A stretch of 64,000 nt of DNA from Dipteronia dyeriana (Eukaryota; Streptophyta; Magnoliopsida; Sapindales; Sapindaceae), in assembly GCA_032871835.1 (NCBI GenBank), contig CM065296.1, positions 116,384,146-116,448,145 of the forward strand, in the 5' to 3' direction. Made by a program: the position numbers and the translations under genes. This document shows positions 1-11,940 of the stretch, piece after piece; position 1 is the first letter of the stretch; each line of letters begins with the position of its first letter. Under the pieces are notes generated by a model. The model was not told where the DNA came from, made no database searches, and worked only from the letters and a program-made list of their open reading frames with translations.

Positions 1-135
1 AAAGAAAATTGGAGAAAGCAGATGGCAAGCACACACGGATAACATCTTAAAACAACGGATGACTCAAATAAAAAATATGGAAAAACAGTACAAACTTGAA
101 GATGTACGACTCAAATCCGTCTTTTTATACCATAC
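1..135. repeat. Partial copy of TOD1-like intron 5 sequence
   Basis: The first ~135 bases match 14,594-14,775, inside intron 5 of the TOD1-like gene, in the same orientation. Shared blocks include GAGAAAGCAGATGGCAAGCA, then CAGTACAAACTTGAAGATG and a CTTTTTATACCATA stretch. The intron copy carries about 70 extra bases in the middle. Similarity stops near 135, so exon 5 is not duplicated here. Exon 6 could lie left of the window if the duplication continues that way. It could also be a dispersed repeat shared by chance of insertion. Confidence 0.75.
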
Positions 136-609
136 AATCCTTGTTTATCTCATTGTAATTTTGAGAATTGGACATGTGGTGGCTGCCACGTATGTACAAC
201 GGATTCTACATCAGATTTTTGCGCCAAATGTCCAATTTTCAGTAAGGATGTGCACTGAGATTTGACAAGATTCAGCACGAAAATAGAGCCACGTGGTAGG
301 AATTTACTTGGCAGAATTCTAACATTATCTCCACTGTATACAAATTGACCATACAAAACCCATCTGCCCACATTCCAGGTCCAGGGAATAATCAACGATG
401 GTATATATTATGATGACTTTGAACAGAATTGGATTCCTAATACTACTACCATGCCAATGCCATTAAATCCGAGAGGTTGTAAACATTCAATTTTAATAAC
501 TGAGATTCAAACCGAGTTTGACAGCAAAACAAAGCACTGATATTACGAAGTCAGGGATTGTCCATTCATTCATTTCAACTTCATTTCACTAAATAATACT
601 GATTGGAGG

Positions 610-741
610 TTAATGTTTGTACCAAGGAAGAAATGCCTTGTTGAACTCCCAACACACTGTCATCTTGTATGCAAACCTGTTATCTTCCACAAGTCCAACT
701 GACATCTCCCAGAGGTTCAACTCTTGGCCAACAAAATACAC
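610..741 (-). CDS. Orphan terminal coding exon of an unidentified gene
   Basis: On the minus strand a good acceptor (GCTGTTTGCAG) precedes a 43-codon open frame ending in TAA at 610-612. The peptide begins VYFVGQELNLWEM and ends WEFNKAFLPWYKH; its rich, non-repetitive composition looks coding, unlike the surrounding intron-like sequence. I do not recognise the family. No convincing upstream exon was found between 742 and 4,190. A weak candidate lies near 3,555-3,600 (acceptor GGATACAG, donor GAG/GTGTGA). It may be the last exon of the transcription unit whose promoter is near 4,195, or a remnant of a decayed gene. The reading is seen directly; the gene assignment is a guess. Confidence 0.4.
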   Translation of the reverse strand: MYFVGQELNLWEMSVGLVEDNRFAYKMTVCWEFNKAFLPWYKH

Positions 742-3700
742 CTGCAAACAGCTTAATACATGCACATAGAGAAAGTGAGAGAACCAAAAGAATCACTACA
801 GCCGCAATGCCAGTCTCTCCAAGAATGAAACAATAGGTACAAATATTTTGATTTGATGAATAGGGAACCAAATAACCAAATTACATATACCAAGTGCTAT
901 CAATAATAAATATGGATCTTGACAGAGGTAACAAAAGCATCGGGTGAAGCTTTGCCGCATATTAATAAAATGGTCTAATGATAATAAGATCAAAGCAGAC
1001 ATGTAGGCAAACTCAAATACTCACAACTAGATCCGTTCTGTGGACATTCTCCCAGTAATCTAACGGTGGTCCAACCAAATAGAGCTATGCTAACCAATTC
1101 TCCCACTAATCTGTCCAACCAAAGTAGAGCTAAGCAAGCAACAAGATCCATGCAAAGCCAAAAGTACATTTCAGAGTTCAAATCCAACAGCACAACACTG
1201 ACAATATAAAATCCTCCCAAAAGGATATTGCTAGCAAATATATACCTTGTGTCTATCACATTAAAGGCAGCCTTGATTGATCCCCTCTAACCTAAAGAAA
1301 TGTGGCTTACTTATCAGAAGCTTGAATATTTTAACTAACCTTAATCAACAGCAGTCCTTAAATGTAAAAGCATTTTTTAAGACCACACTACAATTTTCAG
1401 TTTTGAATTTGAATCAAAAGCGATCTCTCCAAAAGAAATGAAATAGTAATAACGTCCTTCAAAAACAAATTTTATATCTTGCATAAAAAGCAACAATTTT
1501 GATAAAATCCAACTAAAAGGTCATTTTCTTTTCGTGAAAGACAGAAAACAAACATATATCCCTTTCTTTTTCACTAGATCACCGTATCAAAACATCAAAT
1601 ATATATATATATATATATATATACGAAAAATGGGCTTGAGTTTGAAAAGATATTTCAAACGCCTACGTACCCCATCTTATAAAATAATTGGGATCAAAGC
1701 CCTCGTAGTTCATTTGATAAAAGAGCAATAACAACATATAATCTCGGACATTCAAAAACTACAGAGTAACTAAAGAGTAAGAAAGAAATCAACCAATAAA
1801 TCCACAATGCTCTCTACAAGTGAAGACAATATGAGACAGCATGAAATAAACAAAATGTGACACAATGCACTCAACCACTAAAGTTCAACTTAAATGCTAA
1901 AGCCCTTTTCGGAAACTCATTCGTCAATGTTACAGGATTTGCAAATTAAACAAACACGTTAAAATAAAACAAATAAAGAGAAGAAAATATAAGCCATAAA
2001 ACAACACCTGAATATGCATTAGGTAGTCCAAAAAACCTGGTCTGTATAGAACTCCTTAATAATAAATATGGTAGCACCACTAATAAACAATCTGTTGTCT
2101 CGATTAAACTAAAAAATGAACTTCTCTGCCAAGCTAAAATCACTAATGAATATTAGAAGTAGATTCATGTAATATACAAATAAGTACTAACAATGCACTT
2201 ATACACTAAAATTACCGTGAAACATCCTTTCCCTGATTCTCAAATGTGCTCCCGCCTGCACTCACATAGCTCAACAAACAACGAAGAATATTTGAATAAA
2301 AAAAAAATTATAATCTGAGTTTGTTTGCCCAAAAAAATAAGGAGACCATGGTTAAATAACCTAAATATACCCACATCAACAAAAAAATCTTGGTCTCTAT
2401 CTACAATTCCTTACTGAGACATGCTAGCACCGCCACTCCATTAACCAAATATTATTTGGAAGATCAGCAATAATGGCCTAAAACTACAATGACTTATCTG
2501 ACAAACCAAGAGAAGATAAATGCTGAAGGACCACATTAATCTCTCTTCACTTCATGAAAGCATGTACTGATGTACCACACAAAATCCCGAACATAAGGAC
2601 ACCACATTTAGTTCAGCCAAAATACTGCCAGGAAGAAAACTACAAAACTGTGAATGCATCAGGAAGGAAAAAACTAGAATTCTCAAAGAAGCAATTTCAA
2701 AATGAACATAACTGCATATATCATTATTCTGCGCTGTTAAAATAAATTTCACCAAGCTCCTAGAAGAACCACAACCAAACATTATGTACCTCACAAACCA
2801 AATTTCTTAATTCTCCACAAGTATGAGCAAACTGAACATAAAGGTTTTCATCTTCATAACAATATAACATAAACGTTATCATCTTTAATAAAGTCCCAAG
2901 AAAGCGTGTTCATACTGCAACAAAGATTTACAAAGATAAAATACCAGATTACAATCTCAACTTTGCAACAAAAAGAAAGAATTAAAAGAAACAAAAGGAC
3001 AAAGTGTAGCCCAAGTAGTAAGTAATCACTACAATTTCCTAAAAGATTACACATCAACACAAAATCGATCAACTTCAGAAGTTGAAAATGACTAATAGGG
3101 GAACATTTATCATAAATATCAAGTTCAGAAAAGGTCTGCAACATCCAACCAGAATACTAACAAAGACTACTCGCACACAACCCACCGAACCTGACCAGAA
3201 CACTAACAATGATTAGTCGCACAACCCAGCAAACCTGTTGGCATAATCAAACGTTTATACAAAACCATATCATCTCGAAGATCATGTATACAATTTGAGA
3301 TGAGATGCTAATAAACAGACTATTTTACAGTGTGGAGAAACAATTACTGTCACTGCAACAAAATTGAACTCTGCTACTTGCATATTCCATCCGAATTAAT
3401 CAACTGAATCCATCCCAAATTAATCAACCGAATCCATCCGAATTAATCAACTGAATCCATCCCAAATTAATCAACCGAATCCTTAACTGCATCAAAGATT
3501 CTCGTTTAGATTATAAGATAACACAAAAAATTTCATATCTTCACACCTCAGAGAAGCTCCACTAAACCAAAGCGGCACCCATACACCGACCTCTGTATCC
3601 AAATAAATATAAGAGTTGACTAAAAGACGAGATGGAAGAGATGCAGAAAACAATACAGATTAACCTTTTCAACTTTAAACAACTCTACCGGGACTGTTAA

Positions 3701-4190
3701 TGCAAAAAATCCAACTCTGCAGGGACCATCCATTGAATTTTCTTCCTAGACAAAACTTCAAGAAACCAAAAATCTCAAAACAAGAACAAAATTCTCTCTT
3801 TTTTCGACTGATTCATATATCGTTCTTCCTTCTCGGCTTAGATTAGCTGAGCAACCTCTTGCTCTTCAAAGATAGCACCTCATATAGTCATATACTAATA
3901 CTGAAATTTGCAAACGGACCACTTAAGGATCATCTGTTACAGAATCAATTAGGGTTCAAAATCCGAGACGATATAACAATTTCTGTTACGATAGACGAAG
4001 ATACTCTTCACGATCATCCAGAACGCACTACAACCGCCAACAACTTCAATAGCTAAAACTTCAAAAACAGAGATAAAATTTCTGAACAGAGAAAGAGCGA
4101 ACATTCTTATAACCAAAGAACTAAGAAGAAGACAAAACGCAAGAACCAGAATCCTTTACCAAGAGAGATTTGACCAGACGACAGAGATCT
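742..4190 (-). other. Body of a putative minus-strand transcription unit, no product recognised
   Basis: About 3.4 kb lies between the orphan exon and the TATA box at 4191-4200. No long open frame or recognisable domain was found on either strand. It contains a TA microsatellite (about 1602-1622), one copy of the repeat modules seen at 4.6-8.9 kb (about 2040-2500), and a block (about 2490-4265) that recurs at about 9440-11,130. It may be introns, a long non-coding RNA locus, or a decayed gene. Confidence 0.35.
3388..3482. repeat. Short tandem repeat, ~42-bp unit, two copies
   Basis: A unit reading roughly ATCCGAATTAATCAACTGA followed by ATCCCAAATTAATCAACCGA is present twice in a row; each unit is itself two similar ~21-bp halves. 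The duplicate locus near 9,819-9,845 has only one half-unit, so this expansion arose after the large duplication or was lost there. Confidence 0.8.
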
Positions 4191-4200
4191 GTATTTATAG
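4191..4200 (-). promoter_or_regulatory. TATA box of the left duplicated unit
   Basis: The minus strand reads CTATAAATAC. A pyrimidine-rich leader follows and then a possible splice donor TCTCTTG/GTAAAG at about 4,155-4,165. The same arrangement is conserved at 11,062-11,071. Flanking sequence upstream (AGACGGTTG…TTGGAATGGACGGTG on plus) is also shared, so a core promoter was duplicated with its leader. Confidence 0.5.
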
Positions 4201-4265
4201 AAAAGCTGGTGAAGATAGACGGTTGTAATTAGGTGGTTATAGTTGGAATGGACGGTGCAGATGAA

Positions 4266-4600
4266 ACAAAAGGAAGTTTAATTGAATTTTAAAATTTACA
4301 GTATTTAATAATACATCCAGAATATTCTTTTTTTAACAAATAATAGGACAGTAATTTTTTTTTTCTAATTTGACTTTTAATTCCTATAATATTCCAAAAC
4401 CAAATTAATCCTACATACTCCTATTTCTAGAATTGAGGATTACAATTGAAATTAATTAAAAATTAAGGTTTTTTTCTTTTATCAAATATCATACCGATAA
4501 TCATAAATACTATTATTGAACAATGTCATGTGAAGTTAGTTGAATTTAGTTATTAACACCTTTGGCATAATAAATAAGTTACATAAAAATTAAAAATAAA
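4266..4600. other. AT-rich spacer, nothing recognised
   Basis: A low-complexity AT-rich stretch upstream of the left promoter copy, before the repeat array starts. No frame, domain or repeat match was seen in it. Confidence 0.5.
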
Positions 4601-7600
4601 AAGCACTAATGAATATTGGAGGTAAATTCATGCAATATACAAAAAAAAAAAAAAAAAACCAATAATACACTTGTACTTTTATAGCTCAACAAATAATAAG
4701 GAATATTTGAATAAACAAAATTAAAAAATTAAAACCCGAGTATGTTTACTTACAAAAAGTAGTTAAAAATAATCTGACAATCTGAATATACCTACATCAA
4801 CAACAACATCAACAAAAAAAATCTCAATCTCTAAACAAAAACGAAGATCAGGAAGATCTGCAAAATAAAATCTTGATCTCTAAATCTCGGTCTACCATGT
4901 CTCTAAACTTATTCAAATTAAATATAAGACCCTTCTTCTAAACACTGCTTCAATGATACATTTGCGTTGCTCGACAGACTGTAAAAGAAATTTGTAAATT
5001 AAACATCAAGTATAAAGAAAAAAAATACCACTAAAACACAAAAGGAAGAATAAATATAGGCCAGATAAGGACGTTAGACACTCCCTTAATATGGTATTAG
5101 AAATTTAGCACCAATCTAAAGCTCTTTTAATAACAGCCATGGTAGCACCAATTACCAAACTGGTGTCTAGAAGATTTGCTAGATGGGCTCTTTCCAATGG
5201 CTAATCTGGCAAATGAAAATTGGTAATAAACATTAGAATGAAGTCCATGCCTAGTCTATACAAATAAATATTGATGATGCACTTAAATACTGAAGTTGCA
5301 ATAAAATTCTTCCTCTGTTGTCAACTATGCTCAAGTCAATGCTCACTTAGCTCAATAAACTGCAAAGAATATTTGCAAAAACAAACAAAAAAAAAATTAG
5401 ACAGGTTAATAACTAACTTGAACAGAACCCCCCTAAATAGACATAAGCCAACAAAAAAATCCAGGTCATCTATGATCTATCTACAACTACTCACAGTGCT
5501 AGCACCACCACTCCAGTAACCAACGATTTTATGGGAGACCGGCAACAATGAACTAAAACTCCAACGATTTACTGACAAAATGTAAACACAACCGAAAATC
5601 ATGAGAGAATCAATGCAATAATACACAAAAAGAAATTAAAAACAAACTTATATATTAAAGTTCCAGCTAAATGAACCACCCCTTCTATCTACTATGCTCC
5701 ACAATACTCACTTATGTGAACAACTGCAACCAAGATTTATAAAAATAGAGCAAATTATAATCTGATTCAGATTGATGGAAAAAGAAAATATAAAGGACAA
5801 AACTAAATGATTCATAAGACACCCCCTTAATATAGTTCACAAGTCAACAAAAAACCTCGTCATCCATATGCACTACCTGCCAATGAACATACTAGCAGTT
5901 TCAGCACCAATTCCATGACCAAACAAACAAATACTATTATACAAATAATTCAAATAAGTACTTAAGAAACAATTAAATATCCTTCCCTATTGACAACTAT
6001 GCACCATCCAGTGCATACCTCAACAAACTGCAAAGAGTGTTTGAAAAAATAAACAAAATTATAATGACTTTATTTGCCCCAAAAAAAATTGATGATGGTT
6101 AAGAACCTCCTGAATAACCTCTGGTCAACAAAAAAAAAATGGTCTATTAGTCCAGTTAAATTTGGCTCCCCTTTTTATGCTGCTCGATATTACACTCATA
6201 TATGTGAACAACTGCAACAAAGATTTATAAAACAAAATGAAATTATAAACCAATGCAGTTTAAAAAAAAAAAAAGTAAGAACAAAGCTAAATGATTCATC
6301 AGCCTCTCCTTCAATAATTCATAAGTCAACCCAAAATCTTGTTATGCGACTACCTGTGGATGAACAAACTAGTTCAATTCAGAAACATCTGAGTTAAAAA
6401 TTTATGAAAACAGGCCAAATTATAATCTAATTCAGTTTGATAGGAAAAAAAAAAACATAAATGACAAAGCTAAATGATTCATAACTCATAAGACTCCCCG
6501 TTAATAGTTCAAAACTCATAAGTCAAAAAAAGCCTTATCATCCACATGCAAACTACCTGCCAATGAACATTACAACCTCAATCACAAAATTCTCACCAAA
6601 TATACTTGTAAAACAGAGTGGATACAAAATGATTTATCTAACAAATGAATTTATTGAGAGCAGGAGAAAAAGAAAATATCAAGCAAGATGTAACTCAAAA
6701 AGTACTAAAACACGGAAGACCAAATTATATATCAAGCCCTTCTTCTCAATACTGCTTCAATGACCAATGTGAATAGACTGCAACAAAGAATTGCAAATAA
6801 AGCATCAAAATAACTAAAGAAAAAAAAACAGAAAAAAAAAAACAAAGACAAGAACTCGAGCCACATAAGTTTTAGAAACCCCCTTAATATTGTATTGACA
6901 GGATCATATACAACTCTTTAATAAGAGACATGGCACCCACCAATTACCAAACTGCTGTTTAGAACATGTGCTAGACTAGCTCATCCCTTCTAGCCACTCT
7001 GACAAATGAAAATTGATTATGAACATTAGAATAAAGTTTATGCCTATACAAATAAATTCTAATAATGCACTTGTATACTAAAGTTTCAATAAAATGTCCT
7101 TCCCATTATATCATCAACTATGCTCCGGCCTAACACTTGCATAGCTCAACAAACTGCAAAGGATATTTGCAACAAAAAAAAAATTATAATCCAACTATGT
7201 TTGGCCCCCAATAAAAAGAAAAGAATAGACGGTGATTAAGAAACCCCTGAATTAGACACAGGACAATAAAAACAATCCCAGCCATCTATCTACAACTCTA
7301 GTAACTGAACCCAATTATTTTGAAGATCCGCAATAATGGTCTTTACTCCAATATCTGACAATAGAATACAACCAAAAAAAAAAAAGTGAATCTATGCAAT
7401 AAACAAATAAGGACTTAAAAAAGGAAGTAAAAAATAAAAATAAAAAACTTATATACTAATTGTTCTAGCTAAAAGTGGCTCCCCATCTTATGTGGCTCCA
7501 CATAACACTATATACAGATGAACATGCAACAAAAATTAATAAAAATACGGTTTCAAAAAAAAAAGTAGATACACAAATAATTTATCAAACAAACAAATTT

Positions 7601-8870
7601 ATTGAAGAGCATGAGGAAAAAAATATATCAAACAAGATGCAACTCTAAAACAATGAAGTCCAAATTATATGTCAAGCCCTTCTTCTCAACGCTGCTTCAA
7701 TGACCAATGATATACTCAAGTTGCTCAACAGACTGCAACAAGGAATTGCAAATTAAGTATCATAACTAATGTGAAAAAATATATATATATATAAAAGTGA
7801 CATGCAATATACATACAAGGACGTAAAAAAGGAAGTAAAAAATAAATATAAAAAATTTATATACTAATGTTCCAGCTAAGAGTGGCTCTTCCCCATCTTA
7901 TGTGGCTCCACATAACACCATATAGGTGAACAACTGCAACAAAAATTTATATATATATATATGTAAAAAAAAGAAGGTTTCAAAACAACAGTTGATACAC
8001 AAATGATTTATCTAACAAATGAATTTATTGAAGAGCATGAGGAAAAAAAAAATATTAAGCAAGATGAAACTCAAAAAGTACTAAAACACTGAAGTCCAAA
8101 TTATATGTCAAGCCCTTCATCTCAACACTGCTTCAATGACCAATGACCAATGACCAATGACCAATGACCAATGACCAATGACCAATGATACACTCAAGTT
8201 GCTCAACAGACCGGAACAAGGAATTGCAAAAAAAGCATCATAACTATTAACTAATGTGAAAAAAAAAGGCAGAAAAATAAAACAAAACAAGAGACAAAAT
8301 AACTCAAGCCACATAAGTTTTAAAGACCCTCTTAGTTCTGTATTGACATGATCTATACAATTATCTAATAAGAGACATGGTAGCACCACCAATTACCAAA
8401 CTGCTGTTAGAATATGTGCTAGACTAGCTCATCCCCACTGGCTACTCTGACAAATGAAAATTGACTATGAACATTAGAAAAAAGTTCATGCCTATACAAA
8501 TAATACTAACAATACACCTGTATACAGTCTACTAAAGTTTCAACAAAACATCCTTCCCCTGATGTCAACTATATTCCAACCTACACTTGCATAGCTCAAC
8601 AAACTGTAAAGAATATTTGCTGCAAAGAATATTTGCAAAAAACACGTCATGTTTAAGAACAAAACACACATAAAAATAAAAATATTAATAGAAATATGGC
8701 TAGATCAAAAGTTCATTGGACACCTTCTTGATAATGAGTATTAAATAGCCTCCACATATCCGACTCTTTAATGAGAGACATGGTAGCACCACCACTGTTT
8801 AGAAAATTTGCAAGATGAAACTCTTCCCAAATGGCTAGGACAAATGACAATCGGTAATGAACATTAGAAC
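4600..8870. repeat. Higher-order repeat array of four recurring modules
   Basis: Four modules recur in direct orientation. Module D (GACATGGTAGCACCACCAAT type) is near 5100, 6890, 8335 and 8745. Module A (CATAGCTCAACAAACTGCAA type) is near 4660, 5270, 7055 and 8500. Module C (TGGCTCCACATAACAC type) is near 5685, 6165, 7470 and 7880. Module B (GTCAAGCCCTTCTTCTCAA type) is near 4920, 6722, 7665 and 8095. The order D-A-C-B suggests a ~1.8 kb higher-order unit with later partial duplications. No open frame survives across copies, so it behaves like intronic or non-coding DNA. A D/A copy also lies at about 2040-2300. Confidence 0.8.
8134..8189. repeat. 7-bp minisatellite (CAATGAC), about 8 copies
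   Basis: Seven perfect CAATGAC units plus a final CAATGAT sit inside module B. The neighbouring module B copy at about 7,693-7,710 has only one to two units, so this is a local expansion of one repeat member. Confidence 0.95.
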
Positions 8871-9440
8871 ACATCAAAGAAAAGAGAAGGAAAAAAGGAA
8901 AATAAAAATAAAAAACATCTTTAAAGGGTGTACCATACAACCATGTTACTAAGAAGCCTAAAAAATAGTCCAATCTCCAACCTTCTCTTACATAGTCACG
9001 AGACTCAACTAATAAACCCAAAGCAAAGAACCAATCCAATATCAAACCTTCTCTTCTATAACTGCAGGCCTCCACTCAACAAAAATAGCACCCTTACCCA
9101 ACTGTTTCCAAACAAATCAAAGAATGTTTCCAAACAAATCAAAGAAAGTAACATAAAGAAGATACACAGGAAGAGATGAAAAAAATAGAAAAAGCCAGCC
9201 AACTTTATACAACACCTATGAAAGTACATCTGAGCAATGACGTTGCAGTTACCACTTGTCAACCAGAACACTTGTAAACTTTGCTTAAAAAACTGAAAAT
9301 CCAAAAACAAAAGAAGGTATATAAATATATGGTTTACATAAAGTTACACACAATGGGTATACCAAGTCATAATTCAGAGTAAAATTATAGAAAAACTTCA
9401 TAGCCCAGACTTTAGTTAAATCCTAGCACTTGTGTATCTT
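8871..9440. other. Spacer between array and right duplicated block
   Basis: AT-rich DNA with a 20-bp near repeat (TGTTTCCAAACAAATCAAAG twice, about 9,106 and 9,126). Short open frames here have no recognisable domain. Confidence 0.4.
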
Positions 9441-10095
9441 AACAAACCAAGAGAAGATAAATCCCGGAAGACCACATCAAATTTCTCTTACTTCCTGAAA
9501 GCATATATACCACACAAAATCCTGAACATGAGAACACCCAATTTATTTCAGCCGAAATGCTACCTAGAAGAAAACTACATAACGGTGAATGCATCAAGAA
9601 GGAAAAACAAGAAACGTTTATCAGCTGAATAGTTCATTATAACCGTTGATTATAGTTTATAGAGAAATAATCAAAGCGGCATGAAATGTTATCTTCTTTA
9701 ATATAGTCCCAAGGTGATGCGCTAACAAACAATCAAACTGTGTAGATTCAACCGTATGGAATAAATAGATCCTTGCAATTACCGTCACCGCAATAAAATT
9801 GAACTCTGCTACTTGCATATTCCATCCGAATCAATCAACTGGATTCTAGTACCACTGAAATTATATGACACTAGACCACGGAAAATCAAATTCATAACCC
9901 GTAATTTTGTTGTTGAATACCAGACCATCCATTAATTCTTTCTTCCTGTATACGAGGACAACCAATTCAGCGCAGACAAAAAAATTTACATAAATTTCAA
10001 GAGACCAAAAATCTCAAAACAAGAACAATTATACTGAAAGCATATTTTCTCTTCTTCTTTTTTTCGATTGATCCATATATTGTTCTCCCCTCTCG

Positions 10096-10125
10096 ACTTA
10101 GACTAGCTGACTTAGACTAGCTGAG
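10096..10125. repeat. 14-bp tandem duplication
   Basis: GACTTAGACTAGCT is repeated twice head to tail. The homologous sites near 3,838 and 10,677 have one copy, so this is a small local duplication. Confidence 0.85.
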
Positions 10126-11061
10126 CAACCTCTCGATGTTCAAAGAAAGTACCTCATATAGTCATCGTACTTATCAAATAAAATTCAATCCGCTTCAGAT
10201 TCCCAATCAAGTGCAAAATTGAATGTCACAAACGAAAGTAGGAAAGATTTCAATAGATTTCCAACAAATCAAGATATAACAACGAGACACTGTTACCGTA
10301 GACGAAGATACTCTTCACGATCATCCAGATCGCATTACAACCACCAACCACTTCCACAGCTAAAACTTTAAAGACAGAAATAAAATACCAAGAGAGCTAA
10401 CATTCATAAACCAAGGAAGAAGACAAGGCAAAAGAACCTGATTCCTTTAACAAGAGAGATTTGATCAGTTCTCTTTTTTGATTGATCCCATATAATTTTG
10501 TCGTCGAATACCAGAGCATCCACTAATTATTTCTTCCTGTATACGAGGACAACCAATTCAGGTGAGACAAAAAAATTACATCTAACTTAAAGAAACGAAA
10601 AATCTCAATAGAAGAACGATTATACTGATAGAATGTTCTCTTTTTTCGATAGATCCATATATCGGTCTCCCTTCTCGACTTACATTAGCTGAACAACCTC
10701 TAGATCTTGAAAGAAAGCACCTCAAACAAATAGTCATAAAGTCATTCGCAAAAAGACCAAATTACACTCAATTAGGGTTTGCAAATAGATGGAAGAAAAA
10801 GATTTAGGTCATTAGCGGATTGAATTTCATTTGATCAAAAAATTAATTCCAACGACACAGTGCTACCGTAGACGAAGATACTCTTCCCGATCATCCAGAT
10901 CGCATTACAACTACTTCCATATCTAAAACTTCAAAAACAGAAATATAATACCAAAAAAAAAGAGCTAACATTCATATAACCAAGGAAGAAGACAAGTCCA
11001 CAGAACCTGATTCCTTTACCAAGAGATATTTGACTTGGGAGAGGAATGAAGAATGAGATCT

Positions 11062-11071
11062 GTACTTATAG
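11062..11071 (-). promoter_or_regulatory. TATA box of the right duplicated unit
   Basis: The minus strand reads CTATAAGTAC, followed by a leader and TATCTCTTG/GTAAAG, parallel to the copy at 4191-4200. It would drive transcription leftward into the repeat array. Confidence 0.5.
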
Positions 11072-11130
11072 GTAAGCTGATGAAAATAGACGGTTGCGAT
11101 TAGGCGGTGATGGTTGGAATGAACGGTGTA

Positions 11131-11940
11131 GATTAAATCTTACCAAATTTTGTCGCTTTTGGACACGGCTTCTTTGGCGCGTATGCTGACCAAGCTTTTT
11201 TTGTACGCGTCATTTAATTAAAATATCATAACCATTATTACGATTTAATAATATAAAACTTTTAAGTTTAAAATTACATAAAACCTTGTTCTTGCGCACT
11301 TTCTATTGTAATTTAAATTTAAAATCTTACATTCTCTTATTTCTAAAATTGAGGATACAAATTGAAATTAATTCTAAATAAAACAATATTTTCGTCAAAT
11401 ATAATGCCAGTAATCATAATACTATTACTGTGCAGAATTTAGTTATTATACACTATTCATAAAATAAATGAGTAGGTTAGGAGACATTTAGGTTTCTACA
11501 ATTTTTATTTTTTTTACAATTACAAATAATTAAAAGACAAATCTTATTTCAAAAGGTTTTCAAACTCTAATATTTATTGAATTGAATTTTTATTAAGAAT
11601 AACATATAAATTACGAATTTATAATCTTGATCCGAGTGTTATTATGGTATGTTAATCTCATATAGAGATGTATATTTTCCCCCGAAGCTCTAAATCTCTG
11701 TGCCCTCATCCCATTTGGAGAATTTTTTTTTAGGGAAAAATTGGGAAAGTTGGGGGCATGAAAATCATTCCCAAATTAAAATGGTTCCCATAATTATGTT
11801 GAAATGGAGATGAGAGGGAGACCCTATCCCTATTTCTCTTAAACATATATAAATATAAATATAATTATAATTATATTTTATTTATAATATATATTTATAT
11901 TGTATTATTGGAAGGTCTTATAAATATAATATAATTATAA
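11131..11940. other. Intergenic AT-rich DNA
   Basis: No gene recognised. It contains a purine-rich stretch (about 11,700-11,830) and TA-rich low-complexity sequence (about 11,850-11,940) that abuts the broken F-box gene. Confidence 0.5.

Larger units (their letters stand above)
9440..11130 (-). repeat. Right copy of the duplicated promoter/leader block
   Basis: Matches about 2490-4265 in the same orientation. Shared landmarks are AACAAACCAAGAGAAGATAA at the left edge, GAAGATACTCTTC and CGATCATCCAGA in the leader, and ATAGACGGTTG at the upstream edge. Within it the promoter-proximal part is itself duplicated (9,894-10,480 and 10,492-11,050). No coding frame is conserved between the copies, so conservation lies in the promoter and leader. 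Confidence 0.8.

Noticed and set aside
2854..3144. 96-codon minus frame as a membrane protein gene
   Set aside because: It is not conserved in the duplicate block near 9,660-9,800 and has no splice or domain support.
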